The translations under genes and the position numbers were made by a program. This document shows, piece by piece, positions 7,831-15,966 of a stretch of DNA of 59,384 nucleotides. The stretch comes from an uncultured Faecalibacterium sp. (GTDB lineage: Bacteria > Bacillota > Clostridia > Oscillospirales > Ruminococcaceae), in NCBI GenBank assembly GCA_934511465.1, contig CAKSWG010000010.1:1-59384 (forward strand), in the 5' to 3' direction. How positions within the stretch are numbered: the stretch's first letter is position 1; every line of letters starts with the position of its first letter. The notes beneath the pieces were generated by a model. It saw only the letters and a program-made list of their open reading frames with translations. It was not told the origin of the DNA and made no database searches.

Positions 7831-9777
7831 TTACGCCGCATCCAGAAGCTCTTCCGGGTCTTCAATGGCCTCCTCGATCGTTTCTTCTTCCGGCGTGGGT
7901 TCATCCTCGGCGTCAAGCCAACCGATCATGCTGCGGATCGCATCACGGACGCGGACAAGCTTGCTGTCCGGATCGGTGTCTTCTGCCATCAGCTGCTGCA
8001 CCATCCCCGGCTTATCGGTGATGATGTCGTCTACGCCAAGGTTCAGCAAATCGCTGGCGTCCTCTTCGCGGTTGACGGTCCAAGCGGAAACAGTTTTGCC
8101 GCGCAAGTGGACCTGCTGCACCATGCCGGAGGTGATAAACGTGGATTCTACGCTGAAAAAGTCTGCGGCAGGCAGATCATAGTAGCTGCCAACGCCCAGA
8201 GCAAGGATATAACCGGTAGAGATTCCCGGCGCAAGTTCCTTGACCTTGCAGAGCGTTTCGTAGCTCTGAGAGGTGATCACACAGTTATTCTCAAAGCCTT
8301 TTTCGTGGATGATGCGCAGAGTTTCGGTTTCCAGCTCGGGCGTGGCAGCATTGGGCTTGATCTCAATGTTCAACTCGATTTTACCTTTGCACAGGTCCAG
8401 AACTTCTGCCAGCGTAGGCACCTTTGTGCCTGCGTATTTTTTGCCGAACCAGCGCCCGGCATCCAGTTTGCGCACCTCGTCGTAGGTCAGATCGTAAATG
8501 TTCTGGTTCCGTCCTGTGCAGCGGTGCATATTTGTGTCATGCGTTACCATCACGACACCGTCCTTGGTCATCTGTACGTCCAGTTCGGCGCGCTCACAGC
8601 CCTGATCGATGGCCAGCTGAAAGGCAGGCAGCGTATTTTCCGGTGCAGCGGCGGAAAAACCACGGTGTGCTGTCACAATGGGCACGCTGCCGCCCAGCAT
8701 GGTGCGCAGCTCGTCATTTGCCGGCAGAACGTAGTAGCAGACAGCAAGTACAAAGGTGAGCAGAGTGGCACCGGCAACAGCCGCAGTCAGAAGCAGTCTG
8801 CCGCTGGAACGGTATGATTTACCGTCTGTCTCCACGGGCGAATCTCCCCGCAGATGGCTGTACAGCAGCGCAAGGAGGGTGCACTGCGCCACGGTAACGC
8901 CGCAGTCGAGCAGAAATTGGAAGAACGGAAACTCAATTGCCAGCGCTGCGCGCGATAAGGCAAACATAGCCTGTGTGCTCTGAAGTCCAACGTCGATGAT
9001 AATGCCGTACAGCGGAACGGCGATTGCCAGTGCAGGCAGTGTGACGCGAACCATGGCAGAAAGGGCCCAGCGCACCAGCAGCAAAACCAGCCGGAAAAAG
9101 CGCCTTTTCACAAAAGAAAGACTCTCCTTGACGGCCTGCCACAGGCTTTTGCGTTCCAGTACGAACAACGGAAGCACCAGTGCCCAGCCGATGCAGAGCA
9201 GCAGCGCTGCGGCGCAGGCGGCAAAATAGAGCGGGTGGTACTGACGATTGGCACGGATCACACCCAGAATATATTCCGGCACGGCAAGCTGCGTGATATA
9301 GTTGGATGCGAGAAAGAAATTGGTAAAAGGAATCAGAATGATGCAGTAGGGCAGAATGAGCCAGTTCTGCGGCAGAAAAGCATGGCAGATATCCAGCAGG
9401 GAGGCGCGCAGCAGCGCGGCCAGCCGGATGGTTTCGCCCCGGCGGGCAAGGTCCAGCCCGTGCAGCAGCACCGAAAATTCGTACAGGGTCCAGAACGCGA
9501 TCAGGATAGCGATGAGTACGATGCAGCCAATGATGGCAGGGGACGAAAAGATGTCCGAGGCATTGTGGTTATTCAAGTAGTGCATGGGGGCAAACCGCAC
9601 GGTCAGTGCCCAGATCTGCTGGACCAGAGGCATAAGCAGCAGATTTGCGGCAAGCTTACACAGCACAACAGCGGGCAGAAAGGCAGCCTCGGCGCGGCGC
9701 AGCAGAACTTGCGCGGCATGCTGGAGCGAACGGTATTTTTGGTTTGCAGTGCGGAGTGCGGTAAACGGATCATTCAA
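7831..9777 (-). CDS. membrane-anchored glycerophosphodiester phosphodiesterase
   Basis: The 648-residue protein has an N-terminal membrane domain (about 1-350) with several long hydrophobic stretches and a C-terminal GDPD domain (about 370-600). The catalytic signature is clear: VTAHRGFSAAAPENTLPAF, then ELDVQMTKDGVVMVTHD, then IELNIEIK. These enzymes hydrolyse glycerophosphodiesters to glycerol-3-phosphate and an alcohol. The fused membrane domain resembles the GPDPase_memb arrangement seen in Firmicutes. A short acidic tail follows. The best in-frame start is TTG 9777; no ATG exists in frame nearby and the Shine-Dalgarno (GAAGG) is weak and somewhat distant, so the start is uncertain. Confidence 0.9.
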   Translation of the reverse strand: MNDPFTALRTANQKYRSLQHAAQVLLRRAEAAFLPAVVLCKLAANLLLMPLVQQIWALTVRFAPMHYLNNHNASDIFSSPAIIGCIVLIAILIAFWTLYEFSVLLHGLDLARRGETIRLAALLRASLLDICHAFLPQNWLILPYCIILIPFTNFFLASNYITQLAVPEYILGVIRANRQYHPLYFAACAAALLLCIGWALVLPLFVLERKSLWQAVKESLSFVKRRFFRLVLLLVRWALSAMVRVTLPALAIAVPLYGIIIDVGLQSTQAMFALSRAALAIEFPFFQFLLDCGVTVAQCTLLALLYSHLRGDSPVETDGKSYRSSGRLLLTAAVAGATLLTFVLAVCYYVLPANDELRTMLGGSVPIVTAHRGFSAAAPENTLPAFQLAIDQGCERAELDVQMTKDGVVMVTHDTNMHRCTGRNQNIYDLTYDEVRKLDAGRWFGKKYAGTKVPTLAEVLDLCKGKIELNIEIKPNAATPELETETLRIIHEKGFENNCVITSQSYETLCKVKELAPGISTGYILALGVGSYYDLPAADFFSVESTFITSGMVQQVHLRGKTVSAWTVNREEDASDLLNLGVDDIITDKPGMVQQLMAEDTDPDSKLVRVRDAIRSMIGWLDAEDEPTPEEETIEEAIEDPEELLDAA

Positions 9778-9805
9778 CTTTAAACGGCCTTCTTTCCATC
9801 CCTCA

Positions 9806-9840
9806 CAAAACAGCCCGCGCGGAACTTCCCGGCGGGCTGG
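9806..9840 (-). terminator. terminator-like hairpin in the GDPD leader (possible attenuator)
   Basis: On the minus strand the arms CAGCCCGC and GCGGGCTG form a GC-rich hairpin followed by TTTTG, just ahead of the GDPD start codon. It could end a short leader transcript and so attenuate the GDPD gene, or it may be the end of an unrelated minus-strand transcript. Confidence 0.45.
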
Positions 9841-10149
9841 ACGTGAAAATTTTGACTGGAACGCAGGTGGTGGACATTATAAATAAGGAAAAATCTTCTG
9901 CCGCGGCCCGGCAAAAACGCCCGGGCATGGAGCGCGGTGCAATGTAAATATAGTGTAACATAACTTGCCCCAAAATAAAATGCAGGAGAATGGGACAGAT
10001 TGAACAAAAATGAAGGATAAAATTTGGCAGAATAGAGCGGCCGCAGGCTGCGAAAAGGGGATGCGGAAAAAGGCAGAACGATGAATCGTTAAAAAAATGC
10101 GGAACTTTATACGACAGATGTTGATTCAGATGGACTTTTATAGAATCTC

Positions 10150-10178
10150 TTGCATTTTTATGGAAAATTCAGTATAAT
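10150..10178 (+). promoter_or_regulatory. sigma-A-type promoter of the carboxyltransferase operon
   Basis: TTGCAT (10150-10155), a 17-bp spacer and a perfect TATAAT (10173-10178). The start codon lies 46 bp downstream of the -10 box. An AT-rich upstream region may further strengthen it. Confidence 0.85.
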
Positions 10179-10223
10179 AAAACCAATTTTGAAAGCTCAC
10201 ACAGACAACCAGGAGGTCTTACC

Positions 10224-11543
10224 ATGGCTTCAAAGATCAATAAGGGAGAAATCCTCGCCAAGTTTTTCGATGACGGGGAATACACTGCGCTGTTTGCTGA
10301 TGGTGCAGTGAGCGCTGCCTGCGGCTATGCTGCAGGTCAGCAGGCTTACGCTGTTTATCAGAATGGCGAAGCTGTTACCGTAAAGGATGTTGAAAAGAAC
10401 ATCAAGGTTCTGGAAATGGCAGCACAGACTGGCTGCCCGGTCGTCACCTTCTACAACTCCGTTGGCGCAAAGCTGGCTGAGGGTCTGGACGTGCTGACCG
10501 CCAGTGCAAAGCTGAATGCGCAGATCGCAAAGGTTTCCGGCGTGATCCCGCAGGTGGCTGTTGTTCTGGGTGTCTGCGGCGGCACCAGCGCACTGAGCGC
10601 GGCCAACGCAGATGTCTGCATCATGGCTGAGGGCGCAGAGCTATTCTTCACCGCTCCGTTCACTTCTGCCGCCAAGGGTGACAAGGTGGCCGATGCCGGT
10701 ACCGCAGCCGCAGCCGCAAAGGCTGGCGTGGCTGCTATCGTGGCTGCAAACGCTGAGGAAGCTGCCGAGAAGGCTGCTCACATCGTGGGCCTGCTGCCGG
10801 CAAACAACCTGACTGGCCCTGCGATCTTTGAGTTCGAGCAGCCCACTGCTGCTCTGGCCGCTGGTGCGGAGCCTGCAAAGGCTGCGGCCGCTGTGGTCGA
10901 TAAGGACAGCGCTGTGGAGCTGTATGCAGGCTTTGGCAAGTCTGTTTACACCGCATTTGCCACCGTGGGCGGCAACGCTGTGGGCGTTGTGGCCACCGGC
11001 AAGAACCTGTGCCACAACTGTGTGGCCAAGGCTTCCCGTTTTGTGCGCCTGTGCGACGCTTTCAGTGTGCCGGTGATCACCATTGTGGATACCGAGGGCT
11101 TTGTGCCCAGCGCTACCGACGACATCGCAGGCGGCATCCGTGAGGCTGCCCGTCTGGCTGCTACCTTTGCCGACGCTACCACCGCAAAGGTGGCTGTGCT
11201 GGCCGGCAAGGCTGTGGGCCCTGTTTACACCGCTCTGGCTGCTGCCGACCTGCGCATTGCCGTGGCTGGCTGCACCGTCAGCGCACTGGAGCCCAGCGCA
11301 GCCGTCAGCGTCCTGTACAAGGATGAGATCGATGCTTCCGACAACATCATTGCTGCCACCAACGCAAAGGCTGCTGCCTATACCGCTGAGGTGTGCAGTG
11401 CAGCAAATGCAGTTGCCTGCGGCGCTGCCGACCTGACCTGCGATGCAGCGAATGTCCGTGCAAGCGTGGTTGCCGCACTGGAGCTGCTCAGCACCAAGCG
11501 TGCTGCCCGCCTGCCCAAGAAGCATGGCAATATGGCTCTGTAA
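10224..11543 (+). CDS. biotin-dependent carboxyltransferase (acyl-CoA carboxylase CT family, divergent)
   Basis: The 439-residue protein is a shortened and alanine-rich member of the acyl-CoA carboxyltransferase family (usually about 510 residues). It has two crotonase-like halves. The N-terminal half carries VLGVCGGTSALSAANADVCIM and AELFFTAP; the C-terminal half carries ASRFVRLCDAFSVPVITIVDTEGF and VAVLAGKAVGPVYTAL. In such enzymes the two halves bind the acyl-CoA and carboxybiotin. The start ATG 10224 has AGGAGG 9 nt upstream. It heads a three-gene operon with a biotin carrier and an oxaloacetate/pyruvate carboxyltransferase, matching the 12S, 1.3S and 5S subunits of a transcarboxylase. 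Codon choice is strongly biased (GCT/GCA, CTG, AAG) as in highly expressed genes. The acyl-CoA substrate cannot be told from the sequence; acetyl-/malonyl-CoA, propionyl-/methylmalonyl-CoA and glutaconyl-CoA are all possible. Confidence 0.85.
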   Translation: MASKINKGEILAKFFDDGEYTALFADGAVSAACGYAAGQQAYAVYQNGEAVTVKDVEKNIKVLEMAAQTGCPVVTFYNSVGAKLAEGLDVLTASAKLNAQIAKVSGVIPQVAVVLGVCGGTSALSAANADVCIMAEGAELFFTAPFTSAAKGDKVADAGTAAAAAKAGVAAIVAANAEEAAEKAAHIVGLLPANNLTGPAIFEFEQPTAALAAGAEPAKAAAAVVDKDSAVELYAGFGKSVYTAFATVGGNAVGVVATGKNLCHNCVAKASRFVRLCDAFSVPVITIVDTEGFVPSATDDIAGGIREAARLAATFADATTAKVAVLAGKAVGPVYTALAAADLRIAVAGCTVSALEPSAAVSVLYKDEIDASDNIIAATNAKAAAYTAEVCSAANAVACGAADLTCDAANVRASVVAALELLSTKRAARLPKKHGNMAL

Positions 11544-11593
11544 TCGTCTGTATAAATCTTTTTTGATACGATTTTGATTTGGAGGATCCTTCC

Positions 11594-11974
11594 ATGAAGT
11601 ACTACAATATTACCGTCAATGGCGTTGCTTACAGCGTCTCCGTGGAGGAGACTGCCGCTGGTGCTGCTCCCGTTGCTGCTGCAGCTCCTGCCGCACCCGC
11701 TGCTCCTAAGGCTGCTCCGGCTCCCGCCGCTGCACCCAAGGCTGCCGCAGGCGCTGCCGGTGCTGTTACCGTCAAGGCTCCCATGCCCGGCAACATCCTG
11801 GATGTCAAGGTCAAGGCCGGTGCATCCGTCAAGGCCGGCGATGTGCTGGTGATCCTGGAGGCTATGAAGATGGAGAACGAGATCGTTGCTCCGCAGGACG
11901 GCACTGTGGCTTCCATCAACGTCAACAAGGGCGACACCGTCAACTCCGGTGACGTTCTGGTTTCCATGAACTAA
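11594..11974 (+). CDS. biotin carboxyl carrier protein
   Basis: The 126-residue carrier shuttles CO2 on covalently bound biotin between the two carboxyltransferases. ATG 11594 is chosen because GGAGG at 11581-11585 lies 8 nt upstream; a TTG at 11579 would lie in the ribosome-binding site itself. An N-terminal strand region (1-20) is followed by an Ala/Pro-rich flexible linker (about 24-60) and a biotinyl domain with the modification motif EAMKMENE (Lys near 97) and the conserved APMPGNI. It lies 50 bp after the carboxyltransferase and 16 bp before the oxaloacetate carboxyltransferase, so all three are surely co-transcribed. Confidence 0.95.
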   Translation: MKYYNITVNGVAYSVSVEETAAGAAPVAAAAPAAPAAPKAAPAPAAAPKAAAGAAGAVTVKAPMPGNILDVKVKAGASVKAGDVLVILEAMKMENEIVAPQDGTVASINVNKGDTVNSGDVLVSMN

Positions 11975-11990
11975 GGGAGAGGTGACAATC

Positions 11991-13394
11991 ATGGCCAAAA
12001 AGCCGATCAAGGTTACTGAGGTCGTCCTGCGCGATGCCCACCAGTCTCTGCTGGCCACCCGCATGACCATGGATGAGATGCGTCCCATCCTGCCGGAAAT
12101 GGATAAGATCAACTACTTCTCTGTGGAGTGCTGGGGCGGCGCTACGTTCGACAGCTGCATCCGCTTCTTGGACGAAGACCCGTGGGACCGCCTGCGCATC
12201 CTGCGCAAGGAGCTGCCTCACCAGAAGCTGCAAATGCTGTTCCGCGGCCAGAACATGCTGGGCTACCGCCCCTATGCAGACGACGCCGTTGAGTATTTTG
12301 TGCAGAAGTCTGTTGCAAACGGCATCGATGTTATCCGCATCTTTGACGCACTGAATGATCCCCGCAACTTGCAGACTGCCATTAAGGCAGCCAACAAGGA
12401 GGGTGCTCATGTGCAGGGCTGCATCAGCTACACGCTGAGCCCTGTGCACAACAACGAGTATTTTGCAGCCTACGCCAAGACTCTGGAGGAGATGGGTGCA
12501 AACTCCATCTGCATCAAGGATATGGCCGGCCTGCTGACCCCCTACACCTGCTATGATCTGGTCAAGAAGCTGAAGGAGACCGTCAGCATCCCGGTTGACA
12601 TCCACAGCCACTACACCGCAGGTCTGGCATCCATGTCCATTCTGAAGGGCATCGAGGCAGGCGCTGACATCATCGATACCGCCATGAGCCCCTTGAGCTT
12701 GGGCACCAGCCACATGCCTACCGAGAGTCTGGTCGCTGCCTTGCAGGGCACCGACTATGACACCGGTCTGGACCTCAAGCAGCTGAATGTCGTCCGCGCA
12801 TACTTTGCAAAGCTGCGCGAGAAGTACATCGCCAACGGCCAGATCAGCCCCAAGAGCTTGGGCGTCGATGCAAACACCCTGTTGTATCAGGTGCCGGGCG
12901 GCATGTTCTCCAACATGCTCAAGCAGCTGAAGGATGCAGGCAAGGAAGATAAGCTGGACGAAGTGCTGGCCGAGATCCCCCGCGTCCGCGAGGATGCAGG
13001 CTATCCGCCGCTGGTCACTCCCACCAGCCAGATCGTTGGCACGCAGGCTGTGTTCAACGTCATTCTGGGCGAGCGCTATAAGATGGTCACCAAGGAGTTC
13101 AAGGGCCTGGTCCATGGCGACTACGGCAAGACTCCCGCACCCATCAAGCCGGAGTTCACCAAGAAGATTTTGGGCGACGAGCAGCCCATTACCTGCCGCT
13201 TTGCCGATACGCTGGCTCCCGAGATGGACAAGCTGAAGGCCGAAGCTGCCAAGTGGGCAACGCAGGAAGAGGACGTGCTGACCTACGCAATGTTCCCGCA
13301 GGTGGCACCCAAGTTCTTCGACAAGCGCAATGCAAAGAAGCAGGGCGTCGATGGCGACCACGTGGATTACACCAACCAGTCCCATCCTGTCTGA
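11991..13394 (+). CDS. oxaloacetate decarboxylase alpha / pyruvate carboxyltransferase subunit (5S-type)
   Basis: The 467-residue protein transfers CO2 between carboxybiotin and pyruvate/oxaloacetate. ATG 11991 is preferred over GTG 11982, which lies inside the ribosome-binding site GGGAGAGG. The TIM-barrel signature VTEVVLRDAHQSLLATRM is at the N-terminus. FRGQNMLGYR, the CO2-acceptor Lys region (NSICIKDMAGLL) and the metal-binding HSHYTAG follow in order. It stops at the conserved C-terminal domain and has no fused biotinyl domain, since the carrier is the separate upstream protein. No beta or gamma decarboxylase subunit, and no biotin carboxylase, is encoded nearby. An intrinsic terminator follows directly. 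Confidence 0.93.
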   Translation: MAKKPIKVTEVVLRDAHQSLLATRMTMDEMRPILPEMDKINYFSVECWGGATFDSCIRFLDEDPWDRLRILRKELPHQKLQMLFRGQNMLGYRPYADDAVEYFVQKSVANGIDVIRIFDALNDPRNLQTAIKAANKEGAHVQGCISYTLSPVHNNEYFAAYAKTLEEMGANSICIKDMAGLLTPYTCYDLVKKLKETVSIPVDIHSHYTAGLASMSILKGIEAGADIIDTAMSPLSLGTSHMPTESLVAALQGTDYDTGLDLKQLNVVRAYFAKLREKYIANGQISPKSLGVDANTLLYQVPGGMFSNMLKQLKDAGKEDKLDEVLAEIPRVREDAGYPPLVTPTSQIVGTQAVFNVILGERYKMVTKEFKGLVHGDYGKTPAPIKPEFTKKILGDEQPITCRFADTLAPEMDKLKAEAAKWATQEEDVLTYAMFPQVAPKFFDKRNAKKQGVDGDHVDYTNQSHPV

Positions 13395-13413
13395 GCTGTA
13401 TAAAACTGCATGT

Positions 13414-13450
13414 AAGAGCTTCCCATTTGTAAGAGTGGGAAGCTCTTTTT
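13414..13450 (+). terminator. terminator of the carboxyltransferase operon
   Basis: A 12-bp perfect stem (13414-13425 with 13436-13447, AAGAGCTTCCCA/TGGGAAGCTCTT) is followed by TTTTT. It begins 20 bp after the stop codon. Confidence 0.92.
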
Positions 13451-13525
13451 GTGCTTTATTGCCGATATTCATGCACAAAAAATGGTCATACACGCCAAAT
13501 TGACAGGAAAATGCGTGCCGATGCA

Positions 13526-13554
13526 TTGACTTGCCCGGACACACCTTTTATAAT
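13526..13554 (+). promoter_or_regulatory. near-consensus promoter of the HTH gene
   Basis: TTGACT (13526-13531), 17-bp spacer, perfect TATAAT (13549-13554). The downstream start codon is at 13613. Confidence 0.88.
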
Positions 13555-13612
13555 AAAGCTATCGTAAGGATGAAATCGGTTCCCTAAAAACAAATGAGAT
13601 GGAGTAAAAAGC

Positions 13613-13954
13613 ATGAGAAGCGTTACGGCCCAGCGTCTTGCGGAATTTGATGAGCGGGATTATAAACTCACGCTTGGTGTGACCAGACAGGAGTTTGAAC
13701 AGATGCTGGCGGCGCTGGAAGAAACCTACCAGAAGGAACACAAGCGTAAGCCGCGCTTTACCAAGATCACCATGGTGGATAAGCTGATCCTGACGCTGAT
13801 CTACCGCCGCGAGTACCGCAGCATGGAAAGCGTTGCCAAAGAATATGAGGTCTCCCGCGATACCATCGCCGATAATATCCACTGGGTGGAGCAGGCGCTG
13901 CTGAACGCGGACCTGCTGGAAAATAGCGTTACCTGTGTGTATAAAACCAATTGA
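13613..13954 (+). CDS. HTH protein derived from an IS5/DDE_Tnp_4-type transposase N-terminus
   Basis: The 113-residue protein corresponds to the N-terminal helix-turn-helix part of IS5-group transposases (HTH_Tnp_4 type): LGVTRQEFEQMLAAL, then KLILTLIYRREYRSMESVAKEYEVS, then RDTIADNIHWVEQAL. The DDE nuclease domain is missing. Although it could be a transposase remnant, it has its own near-perfect promoter, a ribosome-binding site (TGGAG), a clean stop and its own terminator, and no terminal inverted repeats were found around it. That favours a stand-alone DNA-binding protein that has lost transposition. Its target is unknown. Confidence 0.75.
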   Translation: MRSVTAQRLAEFDERDYKLTLGVTRQEFEQMLAALEETYQKEHKRKPRFTKITMVDKLILTLIYRREYRSMESVAKEYEVSRDTIADNIHWVEQALLNADLLENSVTCVYKTN

Positions 13955-13956
13955 CC

Positions 13957-14001
13957 AAGGCTCTGATACAGGATCGGAAGATTTTGTATCGGGGCTTTTT
14001 T
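13957..14001 (+). terminator. terminator of the HTH gene
   Basis: Stem 13957-13970 (AAGGCTCTGATACA) pairs with 13985-13997 (TGTATCGGGGCTT), with one bulge/wobble, and is followed by TTTTTT. It begins 3 bp after the stop codon. Confidence 0.85.
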
Positions 14002-14071
14002 GCTTTGCAGCGTGCATTGCTCCCGTTTTAGACCGCAGTGTGGTGTGGGCCGGAATGCACAACAGTGCACC

Positions 14072-14100
14072 TTGAATTTTGGGCCGAAGAATAGTAAAAT
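14072..14100 (+). promoter_or_regulatory. promoter of the yicC-remA-gmk-priA housekeeping operon
   Basis: TTGAAT (14072-14077), 17-bp spacer, TAAAAT (14095-14100). About 100 nt of leader precede yicC. Confidence 0.75.
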
Positions 14101-14202
14101 AAAGCTATATGTATCGTAACATGGGCTTGTGCACCCAAAGGCGGATACATATACTGAAATCTGTAAGCCTGAACACTGAAAAAGAGAGAACAGGAGAGCG
14201 TT

Positions 14203-15081
14203 ATGATCTTAAGCATGACCGGCTTTGGCCGGGGGACTGCTGTGCGCAATGGCCGTGAGATCACGGTGGAACTGCGCAGCGTAAATTCCCGCTACTTTGA
14301 GTATTCTTCGCGCATCCCGCGCACATGCAGCTATCTGGACAGCCGCCTGAAAAAGCAGCTCAACGAGCGCATCACCCGCGGAAAAGTGGAGCTGAGCATG
14401 ACCATCCAGAATGTGGATGCTGCCGATACCGTGGTTGCAGTCAACATGGAGCTGGCCCGCAGTTACCAGCAGGCCATGCGGGATATCTCCGAGCAGCTGG
14501 GCGTCAAGAATGATATCTCTGCGGGTGTGCTGACCCGCTTCCCGGATGTGCTGGCCACCCGCCACGCCGATGTGGACGAGGAACAGCTGTGGGAAGACGT
14601 GTCTGCCGTCACCGCGCAGGCGCTGGACCGCTTTGTGGAGATGCGTGCCGCCGAGGGCACCAAGATGAAGGCGGATGTGGAGAACCGCCTGAACTTCCTC
14701 GAGGAATGCGTCGGCAAGGTGGAGAACCTGAGCGCGGGCCGTGTGGAAGCCTACACCAACCGCCTGTACGAGAAACTCAAGGTCATTCTGGAAGACCGCG
14801 ATATCGACGATGCCCGCGTGCTGACGGAGGCGGCCATCTTTGGCGACAAGACCGCCGTGGATGAGGAAACGGTACGTTTGCGCAGCCACATTGCGCAGTA
14901 CCGCGACATCCTCAGTCTGGACGAGCCGGTGGGCCGCAAGCTGGACTTTTTGACGCAGGAACTGAACCGCGAGACCAACACCATCGGTTCCAAGTGTCAG
15001 GATCTGGACATCACCCGCATCGTGGTGGATATGAAGGCTGAGATCGAAAAGATCCGCGAGCAGATCCAGAATCTGGAATAA
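14203..15081 (+). CDS. yicC: YicC/YloC family endoribonuclease
   Basis: The 292-residue protein matches the YicC family along its whole length: MILSMTGFGRG at the N-terminus, ELRSVNSRYFE soon after, and the C-terminal block ending GRKLDFLTQELNRETNTIGSK. Family members are stress-related endoribonucleases; the RNA targets in this organism are unknown. ATG 14203 is preceded by AGGAG with good spacing. It is followed by remA and gmk, the conserved Firmicutes order, and is the first gene of a long operon. Confidence 0.95.
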   Translation: MILSMTGFGRGTAVRNGREITVELRSVNSRYFEYSSRIPRTCSYLDSRLKKQLNERITRGKVELSMTIQNVDAADTVVAVNMELARSYQQAMRDISEQLGVKNDISAGVLTRFPDVLATRHADVDEEQLWEDVSAVTAQALDRFVEMRAAEGTKMKADVENRLNFLEECVGKVENLSAGRVEAYTNRLYEKLKVILEDRDIDDARVLTEAAIFGDKTAVDEETVRLRSHIAQYRDILSLDEPVGRKLDFLTQELNRETNTIGSKCQDLDITRIVVDMKAEIEKIREQIQNLE

Positions 15082-15105
15082 CGAAGTGATTTTTCGGAGG
15101 AGTTT

Positions 15106-15384
15106 ATGAAGCTGATCAACATCGGGTTTGGCAACATGGTCAGTGCGGGCCGCGTAGTGGCTGTGGTCAGCCCGGACTCGGCTCCGGTCAAGCGCCTTGT
15201 GAAGGAAGCGCGGGAACGCGGGATGCTGATCGATGCATCCTATGGCCGCAGCACCCGTGCGGTGCTGATCATGGACTCCGATCATGTGGTGCTCTCGGCG
15301 CTCCAGCCGGAAACGGTGGCCAACCGTGCGGCAGGGCAGGAGGGCAGAACACCAGCAGAGGAGGAGCAGACCCATGGCGAATGA
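15106..15384 (+). CDS. remA: RemA/DUF370 family regulator
   Basis: The 92-residue protein has the invariant start [12 protein letters not shown] followed by [12 protein letters not shown] and the central Arg/Lys-rich DNA-binding part ([21 protein letters not shown]). In Bacillus, RemA is a ring-forming DNA-binding protein that activates matrix and osmoprotection genes; in Clostridia its targets are mostly unknown. The position between yicC and gmk is the canonical one. The 3' end overlaps gmk by 11 bp in another frame. A short polar tail (about residues 75-92) is not part of the conserved core. Confidence 0.94.
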   Translation: MKLINIGFGNMVSAGRVVAVVSPDSAPVKRLVKEARERGMLIDASYGRSTRAVLIMDSDHVVLSALQPETVANRAAGQEGRTPAEEEQTHGE

Positions 15385-15946
15385 TAAATATCTGTTTGTA
15401 GTCTCCGGCGCGGCAGGCACCGGCAAGGACAGCGTGGTAAAGGCACTGCGCGAAGCACACCCGGAGATCGAAAAGACCGTTTCCGCCACCACCCGCGCAC
15501 CGCGTCCCGGTGAGCAGGAGGGTGTGGATTACTATTACCGCACCCGGGAGCAGTTCCAGCAGCTGATCGAGAACGATCAGGTGGTGGAGCACAACTTCTA
15601 CAACGGCAACTACTACGGTACCCTGCGCGAGGAAGTGGACAAGCGCCTTGCAGCCCGGAAGGTGGTCGTTCTGGTCATCGATGTGCACGGCGCAGCGAAC
15701 ATCCGCCGCATGTTCCCGGGCGCGACCACCGTGTTCCTGCTGCCGCCGTCCGTGGAGGAACTGGAACGCCGCCTGCGGGGCCGCGGCACCGAGACCGAGG
15801 AGAGCATTCAGGAGCGCCTTGCCACCGCACAGAAAGAACTGGCCGAGCAGGATAAATTCACCCTCAAACTGGTCAATGACCGGGTCGATACCTGCGCCGA
15901 TGCACTGTATGAGGCGATCTGCCGCCGCATCGAAAGCGCAGAATAA
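15374..15946 (+). CDS. gmk: guanylate kinase
   Basis: Guanylate kinase phosphorylates GMP and dGMP to the diphosphates using ATP. ATG 15374 is chosen (190 residues, usual length about 200), with GAGGAG upstream; the longer frame from 15284 runs inside remA. The P-loop [10 protein letters not shown] is near residues 11-20 and differs slightly from the usual GPSGxGK (Ala-Ala for Pro-Ser, Asp after Lys). The GMP-binding region shows [11 protein letters not shown] and [10 protein letters not shown]. The gene overlaps remA by 11 bp and is followed 20 bp later by priA. Confidence 0.94.
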   Translation: MANDKYLFVVSGAAGTGKDSVVKALREAHPEIEKTVSATTRAPRPGEQEGVDYYYRTREQFQQLIENDQVVEHNFYNGNYYGTLREEVDKRLAARKVVVLVIDVHGAANIRRMFPGATTVFLLPPSVEELERRLRGRGTETEESIQERLATAQKELAEQDKFTLKLVNDRVDTCADALYEAICRRIESAE

Positions 15947-15966
15947 CATTTGAAGGAGCTGGACGA

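Larger units (their letters stand above)
9778..10223. other. divergent intergenic region, promoters and hairpins, no gene
   Basis: The 446 bases separate the minus-strand GDPD gene from the plus-strand carboxyltransferase operon. I see a GC-rich hairpin with a T-run on the minus strand (9806-9840), a second GC hairpin near 9905-9925, a short inverted repeat AACGAT-GA-ATCGTT (10078-10091) and the promoter at 10150-10178. Open frames here look non-coding. Confidence 0.6.

Noticed and set aside
10021..10149. Possible riboswitch before the carboxyltransferase operon.
   Set aside because: These bases are upstream of the -10 box, so they are not in the transcript, and no known riboswitch core was recognised.
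10140..10155. A 16-mer (ATAGAATCTCTTGCAT) is shared between the carboxyltransferase promoter and the lon leader (about 49493-49508).
   Set aside because: In a window of this size one such chance match is plausible; the second copy is not at a matching position relative to a promoter.
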